A stretch of 64,000 nucleotides of DNA from positions 1,785,570 to 1,849,569 of the forward strand of contig GG745329.1 in NCBI GenBank assembly GCA_000151295.1, read 5' to 3'. The notes under the pieces were generated by a model that saw only the letters and a list, made by a program, of their open reading frames with translations, was not told the DNA's origin and searched no databases. Of this stretch, positions 21,176 to 31,900 are shown one piece after another. The stretch's first letter is position 1. The number at the start of each line of letters is the position of its first letter. A program made the position numbers and the translations under genes. Origin of the DNA: Allomyces macrogynus ATCC 38327. Its lineage: Eukaryota; Blastocladiomycota; Blastocladiomycetes; Blastocladiales; Blastocladiaceae.

Positions 21176-22187
21176 TTAGAACTTGAACACCTGGTCGTTG
21201 GCCTTGGAGATGGTCTGCGCCTTGTCGAACCCGAGCTCCTCGGCGAACCCCGTCAGGGCCTTGACCATGGGCGGCGGCCCGCACAGCAGCACCTTGACGT
21301 CCTTGGCCGCGCCCGGCAGGTTCTGCGCGACGATATCCTTGGTCACAAACCCAACACCACCAGTCCAGCCCGCCGGCGGGTTGTTGAGCACGTAGTAAAC
21401 GGCAAACTGGTCCGGGTGCGCGGCGACCAACGCGTCGAGTTCGGCCTTCATCAAAATATCCTCTTCGTTGACGTTGGCGAAAATCAGCCGCAGCTGCGTC
21501 TTGTCCTCGGGGTTCGCGAGCACGGCCTGGATCACTTGGAACATGGGCGTGATACCCGTGCCACCAGCAATCATGCCGATCGCGCGCACCATGTTGGGCG
21601 TGTACTTGAACTGGCCCTTGGGGCCTTTGACCGAGATCGTGTCACCAATCTCGAGTTCAGCCACGAGCTTGGAGATGTTGCCCGTCGGGTACGACTTGAT
21701 AAGCAGGTCAAAGTAGCCCTTGAGGTCGTTCGACGAGACGGGCGTGTAGGACCGCTGCACGTCCTTGTCGTTGATGCGCGCCTTGATGGAAATGTGCTGC
21801 CCAATCGGCAGGCCAAAGGTCATGTCAGGCGACGGCAACGCGAACCGGTAGACGGCCGTGTTGTGCGAGATTTGCGTCTTGGAGTGCAGCGGGAAGTCGC
21901 GCCACTCGTCGGCCGACAGCGCAACATCGAGCGAGCCTGGAAATGGCCAACGACAAGGTGAGCGACGGGATCATACTTGCATCGAGGTTGAGCAGAGAGA
22001 GACCCGCACGCTTCTTGCCGTTCGAGGTGCCGCACACGGTCCTGGTCGTGAGCAGAACCACGAGTGACGCGACGAGCGCAGAGGCAGCGGCGACTGCCGT
22101 GTGGCCGGGCGTCTTGTAAGCGACGATCCCGGCAGCGCCAATAATCGCGGCGATCAGGCCCGTCGTAGTCTTGGAGCAGCACGACAT
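21176..22187 (-). CDS. NADH-cytochrome b5 reductase, membrane-anchored
   Basis: FAD enzyme that passes electrons from NADH to cytochrome b5 for fatty-acid desaturation, sterol synthesis and related reactions. Two exons: 22187-21977 and 21936-21176, separated by a very short 40-nt intron (GTATGA...TTCCAG); 323 residues. The N-terminus MSCCSK is followed by two hydrophobic stretches ([15 protein letters not shown] and [17 protein letters not shown]) as membrane anchor. The FAD/flavin-binding motif RSYTPVS and the loop GNISKLV come next. The NADH-binding lobe shows [16 protein letters not shown] and [12 protein letters not shown], and the protein ends DQVFKF like other family members. Location could be ER or outer mitochondrial membrane. 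The start of the neighbouring RRN5-like gene lies 351 bp away in the opposite direction, so the two probably share a promoter region. Confidence 0.93.
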
Positions 22188-22530
22188 CTTGTTGAAGCGG
22201 TTTGTGCGAGCAGTTGCAGGTCCTCGTTGGCGAGCTGGAGAGAGAGAGCGTGCGCTTGCAGCCTGCTGCCGGGTTGCCGGTGCGAAATTGCTGAAGCGAC
22301 GTGCACAGATTTGCACTGGTGGACGTTGACGGCGGCAACGTCGTTGAATGGTCGTTTGGGCGCGCGTGTTGTGTTGGCGCAAGTGGGCCGCTGATGGCAG
22401 GGGCATCGAGCTGATTAGGGTTGCGTCGTTGGGCAGGGAAGTGGGCTAGGTTTTAAGGACGAAGGACTTTGATCAACTGTGATCAGGGGGCGACGGCTCG
22501 ACCCTTCTTGATCAGCCAATATCCTCACCA

Positions 22531-22542
22531 ATGGCACCATGA
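22531..22542 (+). promoter_or_regulatory. Three-codon upstream ORF overlapping the main start
   Basis: The sequence ATGGCACCATGA encodes Met-Ala-Pro-stop and its TGA shares bases with the main ATG (22539-22541) of the RRN5-like gene. If transcribed, the first ATG could reduce or reinitiate translation. The first ATG has a purine at -3 (ACCAATGG context), so it is not obviously weak. Whether it is in the mRNA is unknown. Confidence 0.4.
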
Positions 22543-23788
22543 ACGCGGCCGACAACTCGTCGCAAAGCGACCACGACGACGCTCTGGACCGACCAGAGCC
22601 TCCAGTGCACTCGCCCGTCCTCGAGAACCCGCTCAACCACCAGCCCGACAGCCCAGTCAGCAGCGACCCGACCCTACCGCCATCCGCCAAGGACACGTGG
22701 GACGATGCAACCAAGACCGCCTTTTTCGCCGCGGTCGCACGGTCACCACGATGGGACACGCTGGCCATTGCTCGCGCCATCCAGCGCCCTGTGACTGAGG
22801 TCCATTGGTACCTGTCGACGTACCAGCACCATTCGCAGCGATTACAAGGTATTTCCGTACGATAACGGTCCAGGAAAATGTCTTGGGCTCGCTCTGATCT
22901 GTTCGTGCCGCTGCGTACAAAGCATCCGTCCCGACCGCCGTCACGATCCATGACGACGAATGGTCCGAGGCCGACGAGGCCAGCACCGAGGATATTGATG
23001 CCGAGGAGAATTCGAGTGCCGCGTTTGCGCAAATCATGGACCAGCAGCTCGCGATGCTCAACGACGACCGGCCCCTGACCAAGGAGGAGGCGATGCGATT
23101 GCGCGTTTTCCAGATGAGCCGCGCGACCACGGCTATGTCCGAGTGTGTGTGCTCTTGTTCTCCCCTGCTCGATGCCCCCATGCTCCCACTCGACCGCAAC
23201 TTACCTTCCGTCTCCGGTCGGTAGACTGCAGAATGACGGCAAGCCCCTTGTGATCATGACTGACGTTTGGCTCGACCTGCACGAGACGCTTGTCACGTAC
23301 CTGCGAACGCGCATCCGCGACGCGATTCTCGCGGCCGAGTTGCGGCTTCGCGCGCAGCACCCGAACACGATTGTGGTCGTCGAAGAGGTACACTCCGCAA
23401 GGTGCCATGTCGTCGTCGGATTGGCCATTGACCATTTCCCTCTCCCCAGGTGACGGAAGCCGACGTGGCGAGCGCTCTCCATCGATCTGTGCTGCCGCGC
23501 GACGAAGTGGATCGCGCACGCGCGCATGAACTCGCCGACTGGTGGAACCTCGAGTATGAGCCCGCGCACCCGGAGTTTCGCGACGAAATGTACGCGCGCG
23601 CCAAGGACCGGTTCAAGGAATATGACTTGGACCTTGATGCGATTCGACAACTGCGTCCTCCAGCATCTCCAACGTCGTCCGAGGCGAGCGAGAGCGATAA
23701 AGAGGGATCGGTTTCTGGCATCAGTGCGAGCGAGTCGAGGAGCAGTGAGGAGAGCGACGATGATGACGACGAGATGGATGCGGAGTAA
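22539..23788 (+). CDS. RRN5: SANT/Myb-like protein, candidate RRN5 (Pol I upstream activating factor)
   Basis: Four exons with consistent phases: 22539-22848, 22923-23142, 23225-23387 and 23450-23788; introns of 74, 82 and 62 nt; 343 residues. The N-terminus is acidic and disordered. A SANT/Myb-like helix bundle follows: TWDDATKTAFFAAVARSPRWDT, then AIARAIQRPVTEVHWYLSTY. A later block, MTDVWLDLHETLVTYLRTRIRDAIL...PNTIVVVEEVTEADVASAL, looks like a histone-fold-type helix-strand-helix. The C-terminus is Ser/Glu/Asp-rich and very acidic. In fungi this architecture resembles Rrn5, a subunit of the upstream activating factor for rDNA transcription by RNA polymerase I. Another SANT-containing chromatin protein is possible. 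An ATTAAA signal lies 13 nt after the stop (23801). Confidence 0.6.
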
Positions 23789-24053
23789 ACGATTTGTTCA
23801 ATTAAAGTGATATTTGCGGATTTAGGTCCAACCCATACGGAATCAACGGCGCAGGGCAGGCAGCAAGAGTACAGGTCACTGCAGACAACACAGGATTCCG
23901 ACCTTTCATCTATACTCGTACAGATTGATAAAATAATGAACAAACCGCAACACCAACGTACATTGCCAAACATCCCGACGTCCGAACGAATAATCCATTC
24001 CACCTTCAGCTGGGCCCGCCTGGGCCCATGGCACCTACCGCAGCGCAGCGCGC
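23789..24053. terminator. Shared 3' region of convergent genes, with ATTAAA at 23801
   Basis: This is 265 bp between the stop of the RRN5-like gene and the stop of the metacaspase gene on the opposite strand. An ATTAAA hexamer at 23801-23806 is a plausible polyadenylation signal for the plus-strand gene. The region is noticeably less GC-rich than its flanks. No gene is seen. Confidence 0.5.
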
Positions 24054-25690
24054 TCACAGCACAAACAGCTGATTGATATCAATCTGTCGCCCCGCCGACA
24101 ACTGCGGGATCTGGTGGTACTTGCCGCGCAGCAAGTCGCGCGTCGACGCAATGATCTGCGCGTACGACTGCATTGGCGCGGCACGCAGCGCCTGCAACAG
24201 TGCCCACGACATGGCGCCCGTCGCCTGCCCCTGAATCGTCGCGTCGGCCGACGTCTGGCTATCTTTGCAACCAGACTGCAAGTCGAAGTGCGTCAGCCAA
24301 GAAGCGATCGATCGCCACCAGAAAATGAAGAGTCGACGTACAAACATGACCACGTCAGCTTGCGACGTCTTTTCGGCCGTGACCCGCTCCGCGGGCTTGG
24401 CGCGCGCCGCCGCCATGAGCGTCGTCGCGAGGCCGAGGGCTGCACCCAACGACCCGCGCGTCATTAGGTCCTTGCCGAATTGCTTGGCCGTCTCGCCGGC
24501 CTTCTTGATGCCCGTCGCGCGCGTTTTGCACCGGCCGTCTGGCAAGTAGATGAAGGGGAGGTCGAGCGCGGTACCAGAATGGCACGAGTCGAAGACGACG
24601 GTCAGTTTGACGCCTGGCGGCAGCGGCTTGACGAGAATCGCGTGCATTTCGTCGTCGGTGAGCATGCCGGACTTGGCGTGGTCGACTGGATAGATGGTTT
24701 CGTCTGGCGGACGGGGTCGAAAATGGTCAGGAAAGGAGCGATCGAACGTAACATGGAAATTAAAGCTGGCGCACCATGACCATCGTCCTCGTCGCCGTCC
24801 AAATCCTCGGTGTGCCCACCATGGCCCGAGTAGTGCAAAAACAGCGAATCGCCCGGCTGCGCGCCGGCTACGAGCCACTGCATGGCCGTGACAATACTGC
24901 GCTTGGTCGGAATCTTCCACGGGTCGCGGTTGCTCGGAATATCCGTGAGTACAACCATGGTCTCGGGCGAGTCGACGAACCCGTAGGTGCCCGTCAAGAA
25001 CTTGTACATGTTCTGCACGTCGGTGATGCACCCGCGCAGTTCATTCTGCTGCCCGAAATAGTTGATGCCAATCAGCAATGCCTTTTTCCGGCCCGTGAGC
25101 CGCGGCACGTCGTTGACCATGACCACATTGGGCGGCAGCGCTGGCACGTTCTGCGTCGGCAGCGGGACCGGGTTGATGTTGTAGGGCAGCGGCGCGGGGT
25201 ACGGGACCTGGTTCGTCTGGTACGGCGCCGGCGCGGATCCGGGACCGTACGCCGGGTAGGGGCTCTGCTGCGCGGCCTGCATGGGCGGCGGCATGCGCGG
25301 CGGGAGCGCGGGCGGCTGCTGGTACTGGCCGGGCTGCTGCTGGTACTGCGGCGGCTGCTGACCATAGCCCGGCATCGGCATCGGCTGCTGCTGGCCGTTG
25401 TAGCCGTAGGGCGAGGCCTGCGGCGTCCCGTATTGCGGCTGCTGCGGCTGCTGCTGTTGATATCCATACTGCTGCTGCTGCGGCGGCGCCTGGTACCCGT
25501 ATTGCTGCGGCGGGGGTTGCTGGTACCCGTACTGCGGCGGTTGCTGCTGCTGCGGCTGTTGCTGCTGCTGCTGGTTGTCTGCAGAGCGCGGGACGCGTCA
25601 GCGACTGTTCATCGGAGAGAGATTGTTGAAAACCAAGGCCACAAAAGAAGTACTGTGATAGGAGGGCGAGGAAAAGCCCGGGAACGGCAT
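24054..25690 (-). CDS. MCA1: Type I metacaspase
   Basis: Cysteine protease (clan CD) cleaving after Arg/Lys, with roles in protein quality control and stress-induced death. Four exons with matching phases: 25690-25654 ([12 protein letters not shown]), 25578-24781, 24703-24342 and 24275-24054; introns 75, 77 and 66 nt; 472 residues. The prodomain is built of Q/Y/P/G repeats such as PPQYGYQ. The catalytic domain starts at [14 protein letters not shown]. The catalytic His is in [18 protein letters not shown] and the catalytic Cys in [17 protein letters not shown]. Exon 4 joins MF to [12 protein letters not shown], the expected family sequence, which confirms the last intron. The C-terminus [19 protein letters not shown] resembles the usual metacaspase ending. 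The YPVDHAKSG region after the first catalytic-domain intron is also conserved. Confidence 0.93.
25387..25578 (-). repeat. CAG-rich segment encoding Q/P/Y/G prodomain repeats
   Basis: Imperfect CAG/CCG-rich repeats in exon 2 of the metacaspase encode runs of Gln interrupted by QYGYQ and PQQYGYQ units. Such Gln/Tyr-rich prodomains can self-associate. The tract is a likely length-polymorphic site. Confidence 0.7.
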
Positions 25691-26797
25691 GTTGCGAGAC
25701 GCGGTGGCGGCGGGACGAGGGAGCGGAGACGCGTCGGGCGACGCGGGCAGGCGCGGCGGGAGCGGCGGATGTCGTGCGAGGCAGTCGGGCTGGACGGGCG
25801 GCGCTTGGTGCGGCAGGGGAGCATGCGAGGCGAGCGCAAGCGATTGCAGGCAGTCGAGGTGCGTCGTTGTCGTTGTGGTCGTCGTTGCACCGTTGCGCGC
25901 GCTCTCAGTGTTGCTGTGAGCGACGTCTAGCAGGCAGCCCACGCCTGGAGTCGCTGACTGACGCAAACGCAACGCGCCAAGAGCGGGCTTGGCGGGCTGC
26001 CACAACTGTTCAACTTGCACCAGAATGCTGCGTGTACGAGCCCACCACATCCACCGCATCCACCGCACCCACCGCATCGGGCCAGCGGCGCTTCACGGAA
26101 ACATGTTTAGCACTCAAGAAGCGGCTCCCCGTGGGGATCCTGAATCCTGCACAATAATATCTGTTGCAAGAACTCCCACAGGGCCACGTGCAACCTGTCG
26201 ACTGTAAAATACCTTTCGTGCCCTTCAATGCTGCCGGAGAGAGCGGTTCAAATTGCCGTGGAACAGTGCATGAAATGGCCGACAATGTTTGCGCAGCCCA
26301 TGAACAAGGCTGAACAGGGTGGCTTCGGGTAGATCGTATCCCGCACGCCGTTCGCGCCATTTCTCGTCGCGCCATTTTTCCATGATATGTATCTCTATCC
26401 GGGTCCGACCCCAAAAACAACCGCGCCCCCGCACGGGTTTCGGCGCTGATCATGGATTCTTACGCGCGCAATGGTCGCGATTCCATCGCACTCGCATCCT
26501 TGCCTTGAACCTTTCTCACCCTCTTTTGCTCGCAGCGTGCTGCCCTGGGCGGTGGAGAAACAAAAGGACCTTCTCCTCTCTCTCGATCAACCTCTGTTAA
26601 CCCCTCTCGTCCGTCCTGGCATGACGGCGGCGACTCGGCTTGACGACGACCGAGTCCGCGGGTGAGCCAGAACTGACAGCAAGCAACTCGTTTTCGTGCT
26701 TGTTCCATCAACTTCACGCTGCCACGACCACGACGGTTGCTCCTCGTGCTGGCGCCACGCCGCTGTCCTCGTCGACGCTCCAACCACTACCGCCACC
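25691..26797. other. Long divergent intergenic region
   Basis: About 1.1 kb separate the metacaspase start (minus) and the next gene's start (plus). Short ORFs occur on both strands but none shows family similarity or a good splice chain. It should contain both promoters and 5' UTRs. A short ACC/ATC-type tandem (CCACATCCACCGCATCCACCG) occurs near 26041-26075. No RNA gene is recognised. Confidence 0.4.
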
Positions 26798-28296
26798 ATG
26801 GTGGTGTGGTCCATCAACCTCTCATCGACGCGCGATGCCCTGTTTGTCACGGGCGCCGTGATTCAATCTGTCTCATTTTTCCTGCTGGTCTGGAACTTGG
26901 TCACGGTCGTCTCGCACTGGAGCCGGTCGCGGTCCGGGTTCTGGACGTGGAGCCTCGTCGGGTCGGTGTTGTTGATGCCCGTCCCGCTCTTTGAGATCTC
27001 CTATGTTCTCTCGAGGCTCTCGAATGGCACTCTATGGCCGTTCCCGGCCTACACGACCATCATTGGCGATTGCTTTGTCCGGACCGGTACGAGATCAGTT
27101 GTTTGATCGCCACGTGTGCACCACCACGAGTTTCGCGTTTGCAGGCTCATGACATCTCCACCCCTTGCTCCCACGATACAGGCGACGCGATTATTACGAT
27201 TTGTCGGTTTTTCCGGTTGCGACTCGTGTCGCCGCTCCGCAAGCGGCACTCCAAGCACATTTTTTACGGCGTGTCGGCGCTGGTCGTTGCGCTCATGGCC
27301 ATGTGCATCACGAGCTCGTTTATTCTGCGGCTCGAGGAAAACAAGTTTCCCGTGGGCAGTAAGCCATCGCCGCACCTGCTCGAGCTGCGACGCACCGACC
27401 GGTTCATCAATCTGACGGGCGTCATGGGCACGTCGCTCATGTCGCTGGCGACCGACCTGCTCTTTTACGTGGTCGTTGTGCGCAGTACGACCGAGTCGCG
27501 CGGGCACGCGGCGATTGCGTGGCAGGCCAAGGCGCGTGTGCTGATGCCGTACGCGCCGCCGATTTTCGTGGCCGTGGCGTATATCGTGTGCCTGTTTTTG
27601 TCGGTGTTTGCGCCGACGATTCCGTCGATGCTGTTCACGGCCAACACGCTCGGCAAGTGCGTATTGAAATTTCCACACCTCTCCACCGTCACTGTCACTC
27701 ACGTCGCGTTTTCTCGACCCACCAGATTCGTGCCCGTCGTCGACGCGTTTGTGTTTTTCCGGTACTCGATCGACCAGACTAAGAGCCTGCTGCAGAGCCT
27801 GTCGTCGAGCCACGGCACGACCAACGGTGGCGGCACCTCAACGACCAACCCGAATGCCGGCGCGTGGTACTCGTCGACGTCGCATCTCGGTGGCGGTCCG
27901 GGCAGCGCGGCCTACCCAGACTACTCGCGGCCATACCAGGTCGACGCCGACCTTCCAGGCAAGCCCTCCGCAGGCGGACCGCTTGCTGGACCCTTCCACT
28001 CATTCCCGGCTGCTCCAGCTCAACGCAGCGTCGGGCACGCACCGGGCCCGGTCCCGCCCGAGGGCGTCGTCGCCTACCCGATGCCGGCCGCAGGCGGCCG
28101 CCAGGCGCACGGTAACGCACTGTTCCCGTCGCTTTCGAGGAACAAGGAACCGGGCATGGCGATTTCGCAGCCAATGGCCCGGTACAATGCGCCGGTTACC
28201 AGTGGCGCGCATCTCGTGCGTAGTTTGTCGCAGTCGCGGCGCGACTCGGCGGCCAACGCGCGGCCGGGCGCGCCGGCCGGGTCATATTATTTTTGA
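26798..28296 (+). CDS. Polytopic (about seven-helix) membrane protein of unknown family
   Basis: Three exons: 26798-27086, 27182-27656 and 27726-28296, giving 444 residues; introns 95 and 69 nt with matching phases. The ATG lies in an ideal GCCACCATGG context. Hydrophobic helices are: LFVTGAVIQSVSFFLLVWNL; FWTWSLVGSVLLMPVPLFEI; a segment around GDAIITICRFF; FYGVSALVVALMAMCITSSF; GVMGTSLMSLATDLLFYVVVV; PPIFVAVAYIVCLFLSVFA; and a last one near FVPVVDAFVFFRYS. About 170 Ser/Pro/Gly-rich residues follow as a probable cytosolic tail. Topology resembles seven-transmembrane receptors or fungal membrane sensors, but I see no diagnostic receptor motif. The 69-nt second intron is a multiple of three and open, so its retention would simply add 23 residues. 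Confidence 0.65.
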
Positions 28297-28985
28297 TTAG
28301 GAGGAGGAGCGTGGCCAGGGCCAGTTTTGTCGTTAGTAGACCGTTGTTTTCTGTGTCGTCGAGTAGCTAGAAAATGGGTGCGTATCAGAATGTCGAAACG
28401 GTTCGAGTAATTCGAGCGTGATATGCGCGTGACTGTCTCCCATCTCGACGGCCGATTCCACGCGCGAAGCCGTCCTGACGACACGCTCACTGCCCCACGG
28501 CAGCGCCCTCTTCTCTCACCGCACCTACTGCATCGCAGTCACTCGCAGCACGGCAGTTGCTGCCTTCTCTCCACCGCGCGGGCCAGCGTTGATCCCCCCC
28601 CCCCCCCCCCTCCCTGCTCCTTCTGCCTCCACCATCGCGCCCGTGCACTGGTTGCACCGCGCCGTCGATCCTTCCATCTCTTCGGTCGATCCGTCATCTC
28701 GGCCGTCGTCGTTACCTCTGCCTGCTGGACGGGCATTTTGGTCTCTCGCCACGTCCTCGCCGGGCCGGTCCCGGCTCTGATCAGGCGCCGCTCGCCACAC
28801 GCTCGCCCTCGTTTTTGCACCGGCACCCTCATCTGTTCTTTCCATTGCAACCTCTGCCACTCCCGGGACCGCTGCCGCACCGCCGCCCCATCTACCGCTT
28901 TGCCGACGCCGACGCCGTTTGCTGGCAAACGGCGCGCACCCGATTCGATCCGACTCGGTAACCGCTCATCGCTACCGCCGCCACC
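28297..28985. promoter_or_regulatory. Dynein heavy-chain upstream region with C17 tract
   Basis: About 690 bp of intergenic DNA before the dynein ATG, pyrimidine-rich and including a 17-base C run at 28594-28610. The main ATG (28986) has a GCCACCATGG context. An upstream frame in phase with the first exon has no supporting features, so I treat this as promoter and 5' UTR. No clear RFX X-box was spotted. Confidence 0.45.
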
Positions 28986-31900
28986 ATGGCCGACAAGGAC
29001 AAGCGCGACAAGGAGGAGGGCGAGACGGTGCAGGTCGCCGTCGACCCGCGGCTCGACTACTTTTCCGAGCCCGTGCTGCGCATTCTCAAGGTCAAGGCCG
29101 ACAAGTGGAAAAAGGCGCTGACCGTGCCCGAGAACTGGTATGGTCATCGCATTTTGCGCCGCTCCCCATCCATTTTGCTGACGTCGCTCGGCCCCACCCA
29201 CCCACCAGTGAATGCATGTCGCGGTTTCTCGACGACGCGTCGATCGCGTGCCTCTTCTTCACGCTCAACTCGCGTGAGGAAATCGTGCCGTTCATTGCCG
29301 GGTCGCCGGCATTTCCGGGAACGCTGCGCAAAAAGGCCATCTACTTTCTCAAGCTGAGCATCTTGCACGGGATCCCGCAGGACGGGCCCATTGCCAAGGA
29401 CCGGCTCGACAAGGAGTTTATCATTGGCGACCTCGCGCCCAACCCGCTCGATTTCCTGTCGACGATTCTCGAGGACGTCTACCTGCCCATCTTGTCAAAC
29501 AAGCACAATGTCGACGGGTGGCCCGAGGTCGTCGCCAACGACGTGCTCCGGCTGCTGCGCAAGTGCCAGGGGAACGTGTTTGTGACGAATGGGTTGATCA
29601 AGGTACGCCTTTACTCGTGCCGTGCGACCCGGTGCCCTCGCCCACATCGGCTAACACATCGTGACGCTCATCCAGGGCAAGACGATGCTCCCGCTCCCGC
29701 AGGCCGGCGAGCCCGAGGCGACGTCGCCCACGTCTTCCGATACGTCTGGCGCATTGCACTCGCTCGAGACGGCCGTCATGGACTGGTCGCACCAGGTGCA
29801 GGCCGTCTTGCAGTCGTCGTCGTCGACGCAGCTCGAGGAAGGGAGGAATCCTGGACCGACCGTCGAGATCGAGTTTTGGCAGGCCAAGGCCGCCAATCTT
29901 CGCGGCATTTACGACCAGCTCAACGGCCCGAAAATTGCGCGCATTGGCAAGATCTTGCTCGAGAGCAACAGCAGCTACTACTCGGCGTTCACGAACATTG
30001 TGAACGACGTGAAGCTCGGTACGCGGTGGATGCTCGTTCTCGACCGCGCGCGGCACAGATACTTATGAATCGCTCCCACTCTCTAGCGCTCGACGAGGCC
30101 AGCGACATTTCGCTCTACCTGCAGACGCTGCGGCCGCACGTCGAAAAACTCACGCAGGGCGGCGACCTGGTCGAACTGTCGGCATGCATTGCGCCGCTCG
30201 TGCACACGATAGCCATGATCTGGCAACACTCGCGGTACTACAACACACCGCCGCGGGTGACGGTTGTCTTGCGCGAGATTTGCAACGACGTGATTGAGCA
30301 AGCGCGCGGGTACCTGTCGAATGAGCTCTTCACGATCGACCCAGAGGAGGCCATGGAAAAGCTGCGCGGCACGACGCGATTCCTCGATGCCTTCCACAAC
30401 GTGTTTTTCGCGTACCGCGCCAAACTCGCCGACTCGCCGAGGCCATGGAACTTTGACGTGAAGCGCGTGTTTGCCCGGTTTGATGCATTTGCCGCGCGCG
30501 TGGCCACGATCGCCGAGCTGTTTGAAACGATCATCGAGTTTATGCGGCTCGAAAAGATCGAGGTCGGCGGGACCAAGGGCAAGATTCTGTCGTCGCAGGT
30601 GGTCGATATCTTCAACGAATTCTCGGCCGCGATGCTCACGTTCAAGAACATCAAGTATGACATTTTGTGCATTGGGTCCGGCGTCGGCACGACGCCCGAG
30701 GACGAGGTCAAGTTTGACGAGGACGTGCGCAAGTTTCGAACGATTGTCGAGGACCTCGACCGCCGAATTGGCACGATCCTGTGCCAGGCATTTGACGATT
30801 GTGCCGGGATCACATCGTGCTTCCGGCTACTTGACTCGTTTGCGGGTTTGCTCAACCGCAAATTGATCCAGCGCGACTTGGCGCCAAAGTACCTCGAGCT
30901 GATCAAGCTCATAGTCCGCGAGCTCGACGACGTGGCGCTGATCTTCAAGGCCGGCAAGACCAACCCGCCAATCCACAACAACATGGCGCCAGTCACAGGC
31001 ACGCTACTCTGGTGCATGGAACTGCGCGAGCGCGTCGTGCGCACGTTCAACAAGTTGCAGTCGCTGCACCACCCGTTTGCCGACTCGGACGATGCCGCGA
31101 TAATGCACGCCAAGTACAATGCGCTCATGGCGAGCATCACCGAGTTTGAAGAGGTCACGTTCTCGACGTGGACGTCGTCGATCATCGACCACTCGGAGGC
31201 CAACTTGTCGAAGCCGTTGCTCGTGCGGTCCGAGGCGACCACGGACGACGGCGCGCTCGGCGCATTGCGCGTCAACTTTGACCCGAAAGTCGTGGCGCTG
31301 TTGCGCGAGGTCAAGTACTTTGAAAACTACCTCAAGCACACGTCCAAGCCGACAGGCGACGACGACACGGTCTTTGTCACGCCGTTTACGCTGCCGGAAA
31401 AGGCCGAGCTCATCTACACGAACGGCGAGACGCTGCGCACGTTTGTCGAGCAGCTCAACCATATCACGGGGCTCTACAATAACGTCCTCGCCACGGCGCT
31501 CGACGTGGAACGGCCGCTGATCCAGTCGCGCATCCAGGAGATTGACGACTTTGTCGCGGCCGCGCTTACGACGCTCAACTGGCGGTCGACCGACGTGGCA
31601 GCCTATGTCGGCGAGCTTGGCGCCAAGGTCACGCACCTCGCGCAGACACTGAATCTGATTAAGTCGAATGTTGACAAGATGACCGAGACGATGCGCGAGT
31701 GGTGCGCCAACCCGCTGATTGAGCGCAAGGACAACAAGAAAGCGCTCAACGTCGAGGAAGTGGGCCCGAAACTCAAGATCGCCTACGAAAAGATTCGGCA
31801 GGATGGCGAAAAGATTGTCGCCCTGCTCGAGCAGTCGCGCGAGGCCCTGGCGGTCGACCGCGACGCCGAAAGCTGGCAGCGGTACCTGCGGTACATTGAC

